Assembly: GCA_017642565.1 (NCBI GenBank)
Contig: JAGCOU010000045.1
Location: forward strand, 1 to 12,588
DNA from: Alphaproteobacteria bacterium
GTDB taxonomy: Bacteria; Pseudomonadota; Alphaproteobacteria; Rs-D84
Direction of reading: 5' to 3'
DNA: 12,588 bases
The stretch's first letter is position 1; every line of letters starts with the position of its first letter. Under the pieces are notes generated by a model. The model was not told the origin of the DNA and made no database searches. It saw only the letters and a list, made by a program, of their open reading frames with translations. A program made the position numbers and the translations under genes. Shown here piece by piece: positions 1 to 7,063 of the stretch.

Positions 1-122
1 GCGGAAACCGTGACGATTGTGGTGCGCTATTTATCACCCACAAAATTTTTCAAATTTTGCGGGGCCCGATGCTTCCACAATCTACTTGTTTTCGAACCAA
101 AGGGTTTCTCTTCAAACCGCGA
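1..122. other. Unassigned spacer at the left edge
   Basis: No coding sequence or RNA gene can be supported here. The stretch lies downstream of the tRNA-Tyr terminator on the minus strand. It contains an imperfect hairpin at about 37-63 (8 bp plus 3 bp with one A.C mismatch, loop TTC), but no U-rich run follows it on either strand, so I do not call it a terminator. Open frames that cross this region also run through both tRNA genes and are not believable as proteins. Confidence 0.4.
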
Positions 123-127
123 ACAGC

Positions 128-158
128 AAAAACAAAAACCGACCATCAAGGTCGGTTT
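128..158 (-). terminator. Rho-independent terminator of the tRNA unit
   Basis: Positions 136-144 pair perfectly with 150-158 (9 bp, stem AAACCGACC) around a 5-base loop. Read on the minus strand the hairpin is followed by TTGTTTTTG, a U-rich tail. It starts 8 bases beyond the CCA end of tRNA-Tyr, where the end of the Gly-Tyr transcript is expected. The plus-strand flank is also T-rich (GTGTTTTT), so it may work in both directions. Confidence 0.75.
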
Positions 159-165
159 GTGTTTT

Positions 166-251
166 TGGTGGGAGCGGGTGGAGTCGAACCACCTCAGTCT
201 AAGACAACAGATTTACAGTCTGCCCCGGCTCTCCGACTCCGGCGCGCGCCC
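166..251 (-). tRNA. tRNA-Tyr (GTA), class II, with an atypical 5' half
   Basis: On the minus strand the anticodon loop CTGTAAA (anticodon GTA at 214-216) sits on a 5-bp stem GCAGA/TCTGT. The T arm is canonical: GGTGG, loop TTCGACT, CCACC. A 13-base variable arm (class II, as expected for bacterial tRNA-Tyr) and an encoded CCA end (166-168) are present. The 5' half is unusual. The acceptor strand GGGCGCG pairs with CGCTCCC except for a C4.U69 mismatch, position 8 is C instead of the near-universal U, and the D stem is CCGG/CCGG around a loop ending in G instead of A. The 5' end is placed by best pairing and is the least certain boundary. The second gene of the Gly-Tyr unit, it decodes UAU and UAC. 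Confidence 0.8.
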
Positions 252-271
252 GAAACTGTTACCACAATTCG

Positions 272-346
272 TGGTGCGAGCAGAGGGAATCGAACCCTCA
301 TTTCAAGCTTGGAAGGCTTGCATTCTAGCCTTTGAACTATGCTCGC
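272..346 (-). tRNA. tRNA-Gly (TCC)
   Basis: The minus strand folds into a complete cloverleaf: acceptor GCGAGCA/TGCTCGC, TA at positions 8-9, D stem GTTC/GAAT, anticodon stem CAAGC/GCTTG with loop CTTCCAA (anticodon TCC at 311-313), a 4-base variable loop, T arm GAGGG/CCCTC with loop TTCGATT, discriminator A and encoded CCA (272-274). It decodes GGA and GGG. It is the first gene of a two-tRNA transcript, 20 bases ahead of tRNA-Tyr, and its 5' end lies 21 bases beyond the -10 box of the promoter at 368-395. Confidence 0.97.
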
Positions 347-367
347 TATGATTTCATAGGCTCGTTG

Positions 368-395
368 ATTATATCGTATTTTTTTATAATTGCAA
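368..395 (-). promoter_or_regulatory. Sigma70-type promoter of the tRNA-Gly/Tyr unit
   Basis: On the minus strand there is a -35 TTGCAA (390-395), a 16-base spacer and a perfect -10 TATAAT (368-373). Transcription should start near 361, about 15 bases before the mature tRNA-Gly 5' end. The promoter lies in the 75-base gap between the stop of the NagZ-like gene and tRNA-Gly. No terminator hairpin is visible between that stop and this promoter, so read-through from the cell-wall genes into the tRNAs is possible. Confidence 0.75.
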
Positions 396-421
396 GCATT
401 TATTCAATTTGTGGGGTTCGG

Positions 422-1594
422 CTAATTTCTCGCTCTGTCAGCCTTGGCAATTTGTTTTTTCATTGCCATGATTCTTTTATATGATTCTCTGATTCTTGAT
501 TTTTTGATTTTTCCAGTCTTTACTAATTTCACAATTATCGCATTTACATCCGTGCCGCGGTTTTTATCAAATGTTAAATTATTACCAAATACCAAAATAT
601 CATTGCCTGCGTTAATTGCCATTTCAATTGCGGTTTCAGTTCCGTATTTGTTTGCGATTGCGCCCATGTCCATATCGTCTGAAACGATAACACCGTTGAA
701 TCCCATATCGCGAATCATGTCTATTGTTTTTTTAGATAGTGATGCGGGCAGGGTATCAAAATTATTATTTATTACATGTGCGACCATCACCATGGTATAA
801 GGAGATGAATATTGTAATAAATTTTTATATGGAGTTAATTCATAATCTTGGTAAGTGTTCGTTATATCTGTAATTCCGTCATGAGTGTCACCAGCTGCAC
901 TGCCGTGGCCAGGAAAATGTTTGAAAGAATAGGCGATATTTGCCGCTTCGAGTCCGCGTGCAAAAGCTGCGCCGTGTTCAGTGACTGTGTCGGGCTTGTT
1001 TGAAAAACTGCGTTCTTTGGCGCCAATCGCCGGAGATTTTGGATTAACATCAACATCCAAAAGTGGTGCAAAGTCAACATTGAAGCCCAGGTTAGTAAGT
1101 CTGGTTCCCAAATCATAGGCAGTTTCGTAAGTTGTTGTCACATTACCAGTTCCTAATTGTTTCGCCGATGGTATAGGTGCAAAACCGTGTTCTGGTTTTA
1201 ATCTTTGAATGTTGCCACCTTCTTGGTCAATTGCGATTAACAATTTTGTAGGTGATATTGATTGCAATTTGGTGTTTAGATTTTTTACTTGTTCTACATC
1301 TTTTATATTAGATGAAAAAATATGTTTTTTTGCCTCTGTTATATCCATACCCTGAGCCAGCAGACCAGACACATCGACATCAAACAAAATTACGCCACCG
1401 ATTTGTCCTTTTTTAATTTGGTTGGACACAGCAATAAAATTTTCATCCGCATCATTTAAACCATCGCCATGAAAACCAGTCATTATCATTTGGCCCGCCA
1501 TAGTTTCAACGCTGGGCATAGATGTATAATAAACAAATGCGCCACCGATAAACAATAATACTAGGAATATAGTTGCAAAAATTTTATTTTTCAT
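422..1594 (-). CDS. nagZ: NagZ-like glycoside hydrolase family 3 enzyme with N-terminal membrane anchor
   Basis: This is a 390-residue GH3 N-domain protein of the beta-N-acetylhexosaminidase type. The family cleaves N-acetylglucosamine from muropeptides (GlcNAc-anhydroMurNAc peptides) during peptidoglycan recycling. Visible motifs are IDQEGG (122-127), KHFPGHG (225-231) followed by D236-T-H238 (the loop carrying the NagZ general acid/base His-Asp pair), and SDDMDM (305-310) with the expected aspartate nucleophile. Residues 5-22 are a hydrophobic helix after a short K-rich N-terminus, with no lipobox, so a signal anchor is likely. Gram-negative NagZ is usually cytosolic and about 340 residues, so an anchored periplasmic form is a departure. 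The start ATG overlaps the stop of the upstream lipoprotein gene (ATGA, 1591-1594), implying translational coupling. The substrate is inferred from the family; cleavage of another beta-linked amino sugar is possible. Confidence 0.88.
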   Translation of the reverse strand: MKNKIFATIFLVLLFIGGAFVYYTSMPSVETMAGQMIMTGFHGDGLNDADENFIAVSNQIKKGQIGGVILFDVDVSGLLAQGMDITEAKKHIFSSNIKDVEQVKNLNTKLQSISPTKLLIAIDQEGGNIQRLKPEHGFAPIPSAKQLGTGNVTTTYETAYDLGTRLTNLGFNVDFAPLLDVDVNPKSPAIGAKERSFSNKPDTVTEHGAAFARGLEAANIAYSFKHFPGHGSAAGDTHDGITDITNTYQDYELTPYKNLLQYSSPYTMVMVAHVINNNFDTLPASLSKKTIDMIRDMGFNGVIVSDDMDMGAIANKYGTETAIEMAINAGNDILVFGNNLTFDKNRGTDVNAIIVKLVKTGKIKKSRIRESYKRIMAMKKQIAKADRARN

Positions 1595-3195
1595 TCTTCT
1601 ATTTCCACGCTGTCTATGTATTTGCGAGATATTGTTTCTGATTTTGCAGATTCAAATTCTGGGTTTGATACAGTTTCTGTTGTTTCAGATTCATATATTT
1701 CCACAGGTGCATAGGTTGGTTCTGTGTCTGTGGAATCTGCAACATAATTTGCACCAAGTGTTTTTGTTCTATACGCTGATTTTCTGCGTAAATCGTCAGG
1801 TATTGTGATATAATCTCCGGGATTTATGCCACGTGTTGAGAGTTCTTTTTCAGAAACCTGTCGTAAACTAGCGGTATTTACGCTGTATAGCGGATTCAAG
1901 AAATTTTTTGGTGCATCAACAAGTGTTCCTGCTGTGCCTGTGCCGTTTAATTCCATTATACGCAACGCGCGTTCAGATTCGCCAGATGGTTGCAGGCGGA
2001 ATATTCCGCTTGTTCCGGTGTATCCGCTCGGGTCAAATAGAAAAGCAGATTGACCCTTTTGTGAGAATAACATGCCCAATGCAAGATTTGCAGCGTCATA
2101 TCCAAATGCTGCCAAGTAATCTGGATCTTTGCCAGCCATCATATTATATAGACTGATGAAATTATTTGATATTTCAGGTAATTTTGCGTATTTTGCACCA
2201 CTCATAGTAAAATCAGATGCTATGTCAGAGCCGTGCCAAAGTGTTGTTCCATAAAATGCAGCGTCACGATTGCCAACCCCATAATAGCGCAAGAATGATG
2301 CCAAAGTTTTTGAATCTTCGCCGTTGCCCAAGAATAAAATCGAATCGTACGGCAGGTCACCAAGAGTTTCTGTTCGTGATATTTTTTCGAGTTGATGACG
2401 CAAACTGTATTTTTGTTGTGCACTCAAAGGTTCTTTGGCGAGTATATCAGATAAAACTTCGCGGGCACGACTGTTTGCAGCGCTGCGTGCGCTGTACATC
2501 GATGCGCGCATAGATACTTCTTTGATAGAATCGGAATTGCCAGGTGTGTAATAGAACAAACCTTTGATTGGTATATCGTATGCAGATGATACCTTGCTCG
2601 CAACAGATGCCATTAATTTGCCAGAATTGTCGTTCGGGGCCAAAATAATCATATTTTTTGAACCATCTTGTTGCATTTGACGAATAATTGCTTCGATGCT
2701 TTGAGTTGGAATTAAATTCATAGTCATCACATTATCGCCAAGTGAATTTACATCAGATGTAAATGATATAACCGGAATTTTTGACGATTTCATTTCGCGC
2801 AACGACAATGTATCTTCGGCAAAAAGCGGACCGATTATAATGTCTGGATTTTCATAAAGTGCGGTATGAATAACCGTTTCGCGTCTCGTTTTATCGCCAG
2901 ATAAATCATAGAAAGATATTTTTATGTTTGGTTTTATTTTGCGCAAAAAAGCAGTTTCTAATGAAGTTTTTATGTCATTTCCAACAGACTTTGCATCGCC
3001 AGTCATGGGTAATAACACTGCGATATTAGCAGTTGGACCGCCACTGTCAGAGCCGTATACAGAGGTTGAATAAAGATAACTTTCCTGGATATCTGTGGGG
3101 TTTGAAGTCGCAGGTTGCGATTTAGTTATGGAACGATTCGTGCCACAACTGGCTAGGAAAATGCCTAGAAAAATTAAAAATTTATTGATATGCAT
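1591..3195 (-). CDS. LpoA-like penicillin-binding protein activator (lipoprotein, periplasmic-binding fold)
   Basis: The predicted product has 534 residues. The N-terminus is a lipoprotein signal: hydrophobic 6-14, then lipobox LASC with the lipidated Cys at 17. After a polar linker, a Leu/Ile/Val-binding-protein-like domain begins (IAVLLPMTGD, 58-67) and includes PDIIIGPLF (117-125), the pattern of the periplasmic ligand-binding family used by LpoA-type activators of peptidoglycan synthases. No permease or ATPase genes are nearby, which argues against ABC-transport binding. Divergence from rsmI matches the lpoA/rsmI arrangement in enterobacteria and supports the PBP-activator reading. The start at 3195 is chosen over an in-frame ATG at 3216 because AGGA (3202-3205) lies 6 bases upstream and because the signal peptide then begins directly. 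Residues from about 470 to 534 form a Ser/Thr/Glu-rich, low-complexity tail that the core domain does not need. Co-expression with the NagZ-like gene points to cell-wall growth or turnover. Confidence 0.8.
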   Translation of the reverse strand: MHINKFLIFLGIFLASCGTNRSITKSQPATSNPTDIQESYLYSTSVYGSDSGGPTANIAVLLPMTGDAKSVGNDIKTSLETAFLRKIKPNIKISFYDLSGDKTRRETVIHTALYENPDIIIGPLFAEDTLSLREMKSSKIPVISFTSDVNSLGDNVMTMNLIPTQSIEAIIRQMQQDGSKNMIILAPNDNSGKLMASVASKVSSAYDIPIKGLFYYTPGNSDSIKEVSMRASMYSARSAANSRAREVLSDILAKEPLSAQQKYSLRHQLEKISRTETLGDLPYDSILFLGNGEDSKTLASFLRYYGVGNRDAAFYGTTLWHGSDIASDFTMSGAKYAKLPEISNNFISLYNMMAGKDPDYLAAFGYDAANLALGMLFSQKGQSAFLFDPSGYTGTSGIFRLQPSGESERALRIMELNGTGTAGTLVDAPKNFLNPLYSVNTASLRQVSEKELSTRGINPGDYITIPDDLRRKSAYRTKTLGANYVADSTDTEPTYAPVEIYESETTETVSNPEFESAKSETISRKYIDSVEIEE

Positions 3196-3223
3196 TGAAA
3201 ATCCTACTTTTTGCATGTATCAT
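3195..3223 (+). promoter_or_regulatory. Promoter of the rsmI-engB-addB unit
   Basis: TTGAAA (3195-3200), a 17-base spacer and TATCAT (3218-3223) on the plus strand, followed by AAAGGA (3233-3238) and the rsmI ATG at 3245. The -35 box overlaps the start codon of the divergent lipoprotein gene, so both promoters occupy one short gap and cannot easily be used at the same moment. The -10 box is a moderate match, so this call is weaker than the opposite one. Confidence 0.45.
3202..3205 (-). promoter_or_regulatory. Ribosome binding site fixing the lipoprotein start
   Basis: AGGA on the minus strand lies 6 bases before the ATG at 3195. The alternative upstream ATG (3216) has no comparable site and coincides with the expected transcription start, so it could hardly be translated. 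Confidence 0.6.
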
Positions 3224-3250
3224 TTTACTATAAAAGGATTAAAAATGCAA
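3222..3250 (-). promoter_or_regulatory. Promoter of the lipoprotein/NagZ-like operon
   Basis: On the minus strand: -35 TTGCAT (3245-3250), a 17-base spacer and -10 TAAAAT (3222-3227). The -35 box covers the start codon of the divergent rsmI gene, and the -10 overlaps the proposed -10 of the rsmI promoter by two bases. The predicted transcript start near 3215 leaves a leader of about 20 bases holding the AGGA site. Confidence 0.55.
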
Positions 3251-4033
3251 TCAGGACTTTATGTAGTTGGAACGCCTATTGGAAATTTAGCAGATTTGTC
3301 GCCAAGAGCCGTGGATGTTTTACAAAATGTTGATTTAGTTGCGGCTGAAGATACGCGGGTTTTTTCTAAATTGGCAAAACATTTTGATATTAAAACCAAG
3401 GTGATTGCGTGTCATGAACATAATGAACGCGAAATTATCGATTCGTTAATTGAAAAAATAAATCAAGGTTTAGCAATAGCGACTGTGTCGGATGCGGGTA
3501 TGCCTGGGATAAGCGACCCGGGATTTAGAATTGTTCGTGCTGCCCGCGAAGCAGGGGTTGCTGTGTTTATGGTGCCTGGACCTACGGCTGCGATTTCTGC
3601 GTTGGTGTTATCGGGTTTTCCAACTGATAGATTTACTTTCTGTGGTTTTTTTGATGAAAAGAAAGTTCGCGAAGATAATAAAATTCGTCACACTATTATA
3701 TATTATGAAAGCCCTAATCGTGTTATGGAAACAATCAAAATTTTAGCCGCTGTCATGCCAGAGAGAAAAATAGCGATTGTTCGTGAAATCACAAAAATTT
3801 ACGAAGAGACTGTTATTGGGTATCCTGCTGATTTGGTAAATATAGAGCCACCGCGTGGTGAAATAGTTATTGTGGTTGCGCCTGCGCCAGATAAAAAGAT
3901 GAGTGATAGCGAGATAAGCGAGATTGTTAATGATATAGTTGTAAATTCTACAAAATCTGCTGCGGCTGAACTCGCTGCGCGAACAGGAATTTCAAAAAAG
4001 GAAGCATATAAAAAATTGGTGGAAAAATCATGA
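3245..4033 (+). CDS. rsmI: 16S rRNA (cytidine-1402 2'-O)-methyltransferase RsmI
   Basis: RsmI uses S-adenosylmethionine to methylate the 2'-OH of C1402 in the decoding centre of 16S rRNA. The 262-residue product shows the tetrapyrrole-methylase-fold motifs of this family in order: LYVVGTPIGNL (5-15), AAEDTR (33-38), CHEHNE (56-61), SDAGMPGISDPG (82-93), VPGPTAAISAL (110-120), YESPNRV (154-160), GEIVIVV (205-211), and the C-terminal helix with KKEAYKKL (251-258). It is slightly short of the usual 275-290 residues. The frame stays open upstream to 3095, but ATG 3245 is chosen because AAAGGA lies 6 bases before it and the conserved N-terminal strand starts there. The stop overlaps the engB start (ATGA, 4030-4033). 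It is divergent from the lipoprotein gene. Confidence 0.96.
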   Translation: MQSGLYVVGTPIGNLADLSPRAVDVLQNVDLVAAEDTRVFSKLAKHFDIKTKVIACHEHNEREIIDSLIEKINQGLAIATVSDAGMPGISDPGFRIVRAAREAGVAVFMVPGPTAAISALVLSGFPTDRFTFCGFFDEKKVREDNKIRHTIIYYESPNRVMETIKILAAVMPERKIAIVREITKIYEETVIGYPADLVNIEPPRGEIVIVVAPAPDKKMSDSEISEIVNDIVVNSTKSAAAELAARTGISKKEAYKKLVEKS

Positions 4034-4584
4034 TAAAATTTGTTGGTTCTTTTGAAACAGTTAAATCTTTGCCAAAAACTCAATTTGCAGAGTTTGCTTT
4101 TGTTGGTCGCAGTAATGTTGGCAAATCTTCTTTGATAAATGCTGTCGTTGGGGAAAAGGTGGCGCGGACTTCTAATACTCCTGGTCGAACACAGAGTTTA
4201 AATCTTTTTAATTATAATGACAAAGTTATGATTGTAGATTTGCCCGGATACGGTTATGCACGGGTCAGCAAAGCAGACGCTATGCGCTGGCTGGAAAGAT
4301 TGGAAGAATATTTGTTAAATCGTTCACAATTGCGCAGACTTTTTATTTTGATAGATTCAAGAATTGGACCAAAAGATTCTGATTTAGATTTAATGGATTT
4401 TTGTGATGAAAATGGTATTTGTTACCAAATCGTTTACACAAAAAAAGATAAACGCGTTCGCGAAAAAGAACAAATTAAAATCACGCATGAAAATCATCCT
4501 GCGATGGTTGAATGTGTGTTGGAAACTTCTGCTGAAAAGAAATTGGGCTTGCAAGAATTAAGAGATATTATTGGTGTTAAATAA
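4030..4584 (+). CDS. engB: Ribosome-biogenesis GTP-binding protein EngB (YihA/YsxC family)
   Basis: A 184-residue TRAFAC-class GTPase needed for large ribosomal subunit assembly. Nucleotide-binding motifs are complete: G1 GRSNVGKS (26-33), switch-region TPGRTQ (50-55, typical of the family), G3 DLPGYG (70-75), G4 TKKD (137-140) and G5 TSA (166-168). Length and architecture are standard for a single-domain EngB. It is joined to rsmI by an ATGA overlap with GGTGGA (4018-4023) as ribosome binding site, and its last 14 bases overlap the proposed addB start. Placement beside rsmI makes a ribosome-maturation module. Nothing suggests loss of function. Confidence 0.96.
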   Translation: MIKFVGSFETVKSLPKTQFAEFAFVGRSNVGKSSLINAVVGEKVARTSNTPGRTQSLNLFNYNDKVMIVDLPGYGYARVSKADAMRWLERLEEYLLNRSQLRRLFILIDSRIGPKDSDLDLMDFCDENGICYQIVYTKKDKRVREKEQIKITHENHPAMVECVLETSAEKKLGLQELRDIIGVK

Positions 4585-7063
4585 TAATATTTTTAATGTT
4601 TCTAATCCAATGCATATTCTAGATGCGTTGTGGGATAATATTGCGCAATACCAAGATGATTTTTCGCGGGTTTTAATATTTTTACCGTCAAATCGTGCTA
4701 TTAAAAGTGTTGAAAAAAAGATTGTCGATAATGTCGGGCATGCGGTTGTTTTGCCAAATTTAGTTCCACTTGGAAACGGGGTTGAAGACGAAGAGGGCAA
4801 AGACGATATTGATACAATGTCTAATCAAGAAAGAATAATTATTTTGGCTCGGTTATTATCAATGGATGCTAATGTAAAAAATATGGCTGCTGCGTTGCCG
4901 ATTGCGCGTGATTTTGTTCGTATGCAAGATTATCTCGAAAACGAAGGCGTTAAAATTCAGGATATAAATTGGGCTGAATTAATAGACGATAAATATGCAT
5001 CTCATTTTCAAAACAAAGCACGCATATTAGATATTATAAAACAATTGCCGAACGATAGATTAACAACAACTCAAAAAAGAAATGATGGTATTCGCGCATG
5101 GATAAAACATTTTGATGAATACGATTGTGTTATTGTGTGTGGGTCAACTGCGTCTGTGCCTGCTACAGCAGATTTGATGGAGGCTGTGGCGAAAAATAAA
5201 AACGGAAAAATAATTTTATCTGGTAAAATATCTGGGAAAGAAGAAGATTTTGAATTAGACACAAACCCTTATCATGCCGAAAATGAATTTTTGAAAAGGT
5301 TGGGTTTATCTTTCAAAGATGTTCAAACTTTGGATGTTGGAAAAAGCGAAGTTATGGATATGATGAATATCGCTTTTTCTAATTCAGGTGAGCATATAGA
5401 TAGCAATATAGAAAATATCAAATTAATAGAATGCGCAAAAGAAAGTGAAGAGGCTGCGGTCGTTGCAGAAATCACATCTCGTTCGATTCAACAAAATAAA
5501 TCTGTGTTAATTATAACGCCGGATGCAGCTGCTAATCAGAGAATCAAGATTGAAATGTTCCGTCGTGATATAGAGGCTGATTTTTCATCTGGTCTTGCTG
5601 GTGGTATGACTGATTTAGGGCGCGCGATTTTAAATTTGTTCGATTATTGGCGCGAAGAATCTCCCAGAGATTTTGAATCAAAATATGCGCAAAGTGGTTA
5701 TAATCTTTTTGATATGCTGGTGCGATTTGTTGATGAAAATACAGATTATGTTTTTCAGCCGAATTTTAAAATAGAAAACGAAGATGATATTGCAATATGG
5801 CAGGCAATAAAAAATACCGCAGAAATTTTATGTGCAAATGATATTGTTTTAAATGTTGCGGATGCGCGCGCCATTGTTGCAGATGCTGTAAATAGTGTGA
5901 CAGTGCGATTAAAAAAGGCTGAAGATTGCAAAGTGTGTGTGTTGGGAACTATTGAATCTCGTATGCAAAGTGCGGATGTTATAATATTAACTGGGCTTAA
6001 TGAAGAGATGTTTCCAACTGTTGGATATAAAAATGCTTGGCTGCCACGCGCCATAGCAAAACAAGTTGGTTTGCCGTCCCCAAATCGCAAAGTATCTTTG
6101 ATGGCACTAGATTTTATGAATCTGTCTTGTGCCAATGAAGTATATTGGTTGCGCTCTAAACAATCTGGGGAAAATTTAACTACGGAATCAAGATTTTTAT
6201 CGCGGGTTCGTGTTGCTTGTGGTGACATTATAAATGATAAAGATATTTTAAAATCTGTGCGTGATATGGATAATGTTGAATATGAACCACTCGATTATTC
6301 TGCGCCAATGCCACCAATTGATAAAAGTGATGTATGGGTCACAGAACTTGATTTATTAATTCATAATCCGTATGCGTTTTATGTGCGTCATATTTTAAGA
6401 TTGAAACCGAAAGATGATTATTGGGTTTTACCTGATGCGCGACAATTTGGGAACTGTGTCCATAATGCTGTGGAAGAAACCGAAGATTACAGTGCATCAA
6501 ATTTAATACGTGAAATGGACAAAAGGGCATTAGAAATATTACCACAAAATTCAATATTATTTTATTTTTGGCATAAAAGATTTGAAGAATTTGCGCCATG
6601 GCTTGAAAAATATTTGAAAAATCAAACCAATCTGCAAAAAGAAACCGAAGGCCATATAAATATTATGGGACGCAATGTTTGGGCGCGGGCTGATATTGTC
6701 ACTGATGAAGGTGTTGCAGATATAAAAACAGGGGAAATGCCGAGTAAAAAACAACTCAAAGAAGGCATGGCACCACAGTTGCCCTTGGAAGGATTTATGT
6801 GGCAAATGGGCGCTTTTAAAAATGTAAAACCGAATGTTTCTTTGGTTCCGGTTTTACAGTTCTTGCATTTAAAAAAGGGCGAAGAAGGATTCCCACCAGG
6901 CTATGAAGGGGAAACTGCCCAAGAAATGATTGATAATACTGTGGCTAAAATCAAAGAATTATTTGGACAATACAGCACTGACAAAGTTGCGGAATATGAA
7001 TATCGCGAAAGTGTGGGGAGAAAATATCATGAATTTGACGATTTAGCACGCAAGAGTGATTAA
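4571..7063 (+). CDS. addB: Double-strand break repair protein AddB, alphaproteobacterial type
   Basis: AddB is the partner of the AddA helicase-nuclease in resecting double-strand breaks for RecA-dependent repair. The 830-residue product opens with a degenerate helicase-like region (VLIFLPSNRA, 34-43) without a Walker A motif, carries the alphaproteobacterial AddB signature around 476-508 (LNEEMFPTVG, then AWLPRAIAKQVGLPSPNRK), and ends in a RecB-family nuclease. Nuclease residues look intact: G627...H631 (FGNCVHNAVE), D708 (WARADIV), D717-I-K719 (ADIKTG) and Q736. No Cys cluster follows, so the iron-sulphur site of Bacillus AddB is absent. It is short against the roughly 1000 residues usual in alphaproteobacteria. 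No ATG gives a full N-terminus: ATG 4610 would remove the conserved NIFNVSNP strand and has no ribosome binding site, so TTG 4571 (AGAG 6 bases upstream) or GTG 4574 is preferred. addA, normally next, is not downstream here. Confidence 0.88.
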   Translation: MVLNNNIFNVSNPMHILDALWDNIAQYQDDFSRVLIFLPSNRAIKSVEKKIVDNVGHAVVLPNLVPLGNGVEDEEGKDDIDTMSNQERIIILARLLSMDANVKNMAAALPIARDFVRMQDYLENEGVKIQDINWAELIDDKYASHFQNKARILDIIKQLPNDRLTTTQKRNDGIRAWIKHFDEYDCVIVCGSTASVPATADLMEAVAKNKNGKIILSGKISGKEEDFELDTNPYHAENEFLKRLGLSFKDVQTLDVGKSEVMDMMNIAFSNSGEHIDSNIENIKLIECAKESEEAAVVAEITSRSIQQNKSVLIITPDAAANQRIKIEMFRRDIEADFSSGLAGGMTDLGRAILNLFDYWREESPRDFESKYAQSGYNLFDMLVRFVDENTDYVFQPNFKIENEDDIAIWQAIKNTAEILCANDIVLNVADARAIVADAVNSVTVRLKKAEDCKVCVLGTIESRMQSADVIILTGLNEEMFPTVGYKNAWLPRAIAKQVGLPSPNRKVSLMALDFMNLSCANEVYWLRSKQSGENLTTESRFLSRVRVACGDIINDKDILKSVRDMDNVEYEPLDYSAPMPPIDKSDVWVTELDLLIHNPYAFYVRHILRLKPKDDYWVLPDARQFGNCVHNAVEETEDYSASNLIREMDKRALEILPQNSILFYFWHKRFEEFAPWLEKYLKNQTNLQKETEGHINIMGRNVWARADIVTDEGVADIKTGEMPSKKQLKEGMAPQLPLEGFMWQMGAFKNVKPNVSLVPVLQFLHLKKGEEGFPPGYEGETAQEMIDNTVAKIKELFGQYSTDKVAEYEYRESVGRKYHEFDDLARKSD

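Noticed and set aside
20..63. Possible third minus-strand tRNA, suggested by TGG at 20-22 followed by GCGC
   Set aside because: No T loop, anticodon stem or acceptor partner can be found next to it.
37..63. Hairpin as a terminator
   Set aside because: The stem is AT-rich with a mismatch and no U-tract follows on either strand; a better terminator lies at 128-158.
10..351. Open frames of up to 113 codons on the plus strand at the left edge
   Set aside because: They run through two tRNA genes and a terminator on the opposite strand and show no protein family features.
5755..6228. 157-codon minus-strand open frame inside addB
   Set aside because: It is fully inside a gene with clear conserved motifs and has no recognisable product.
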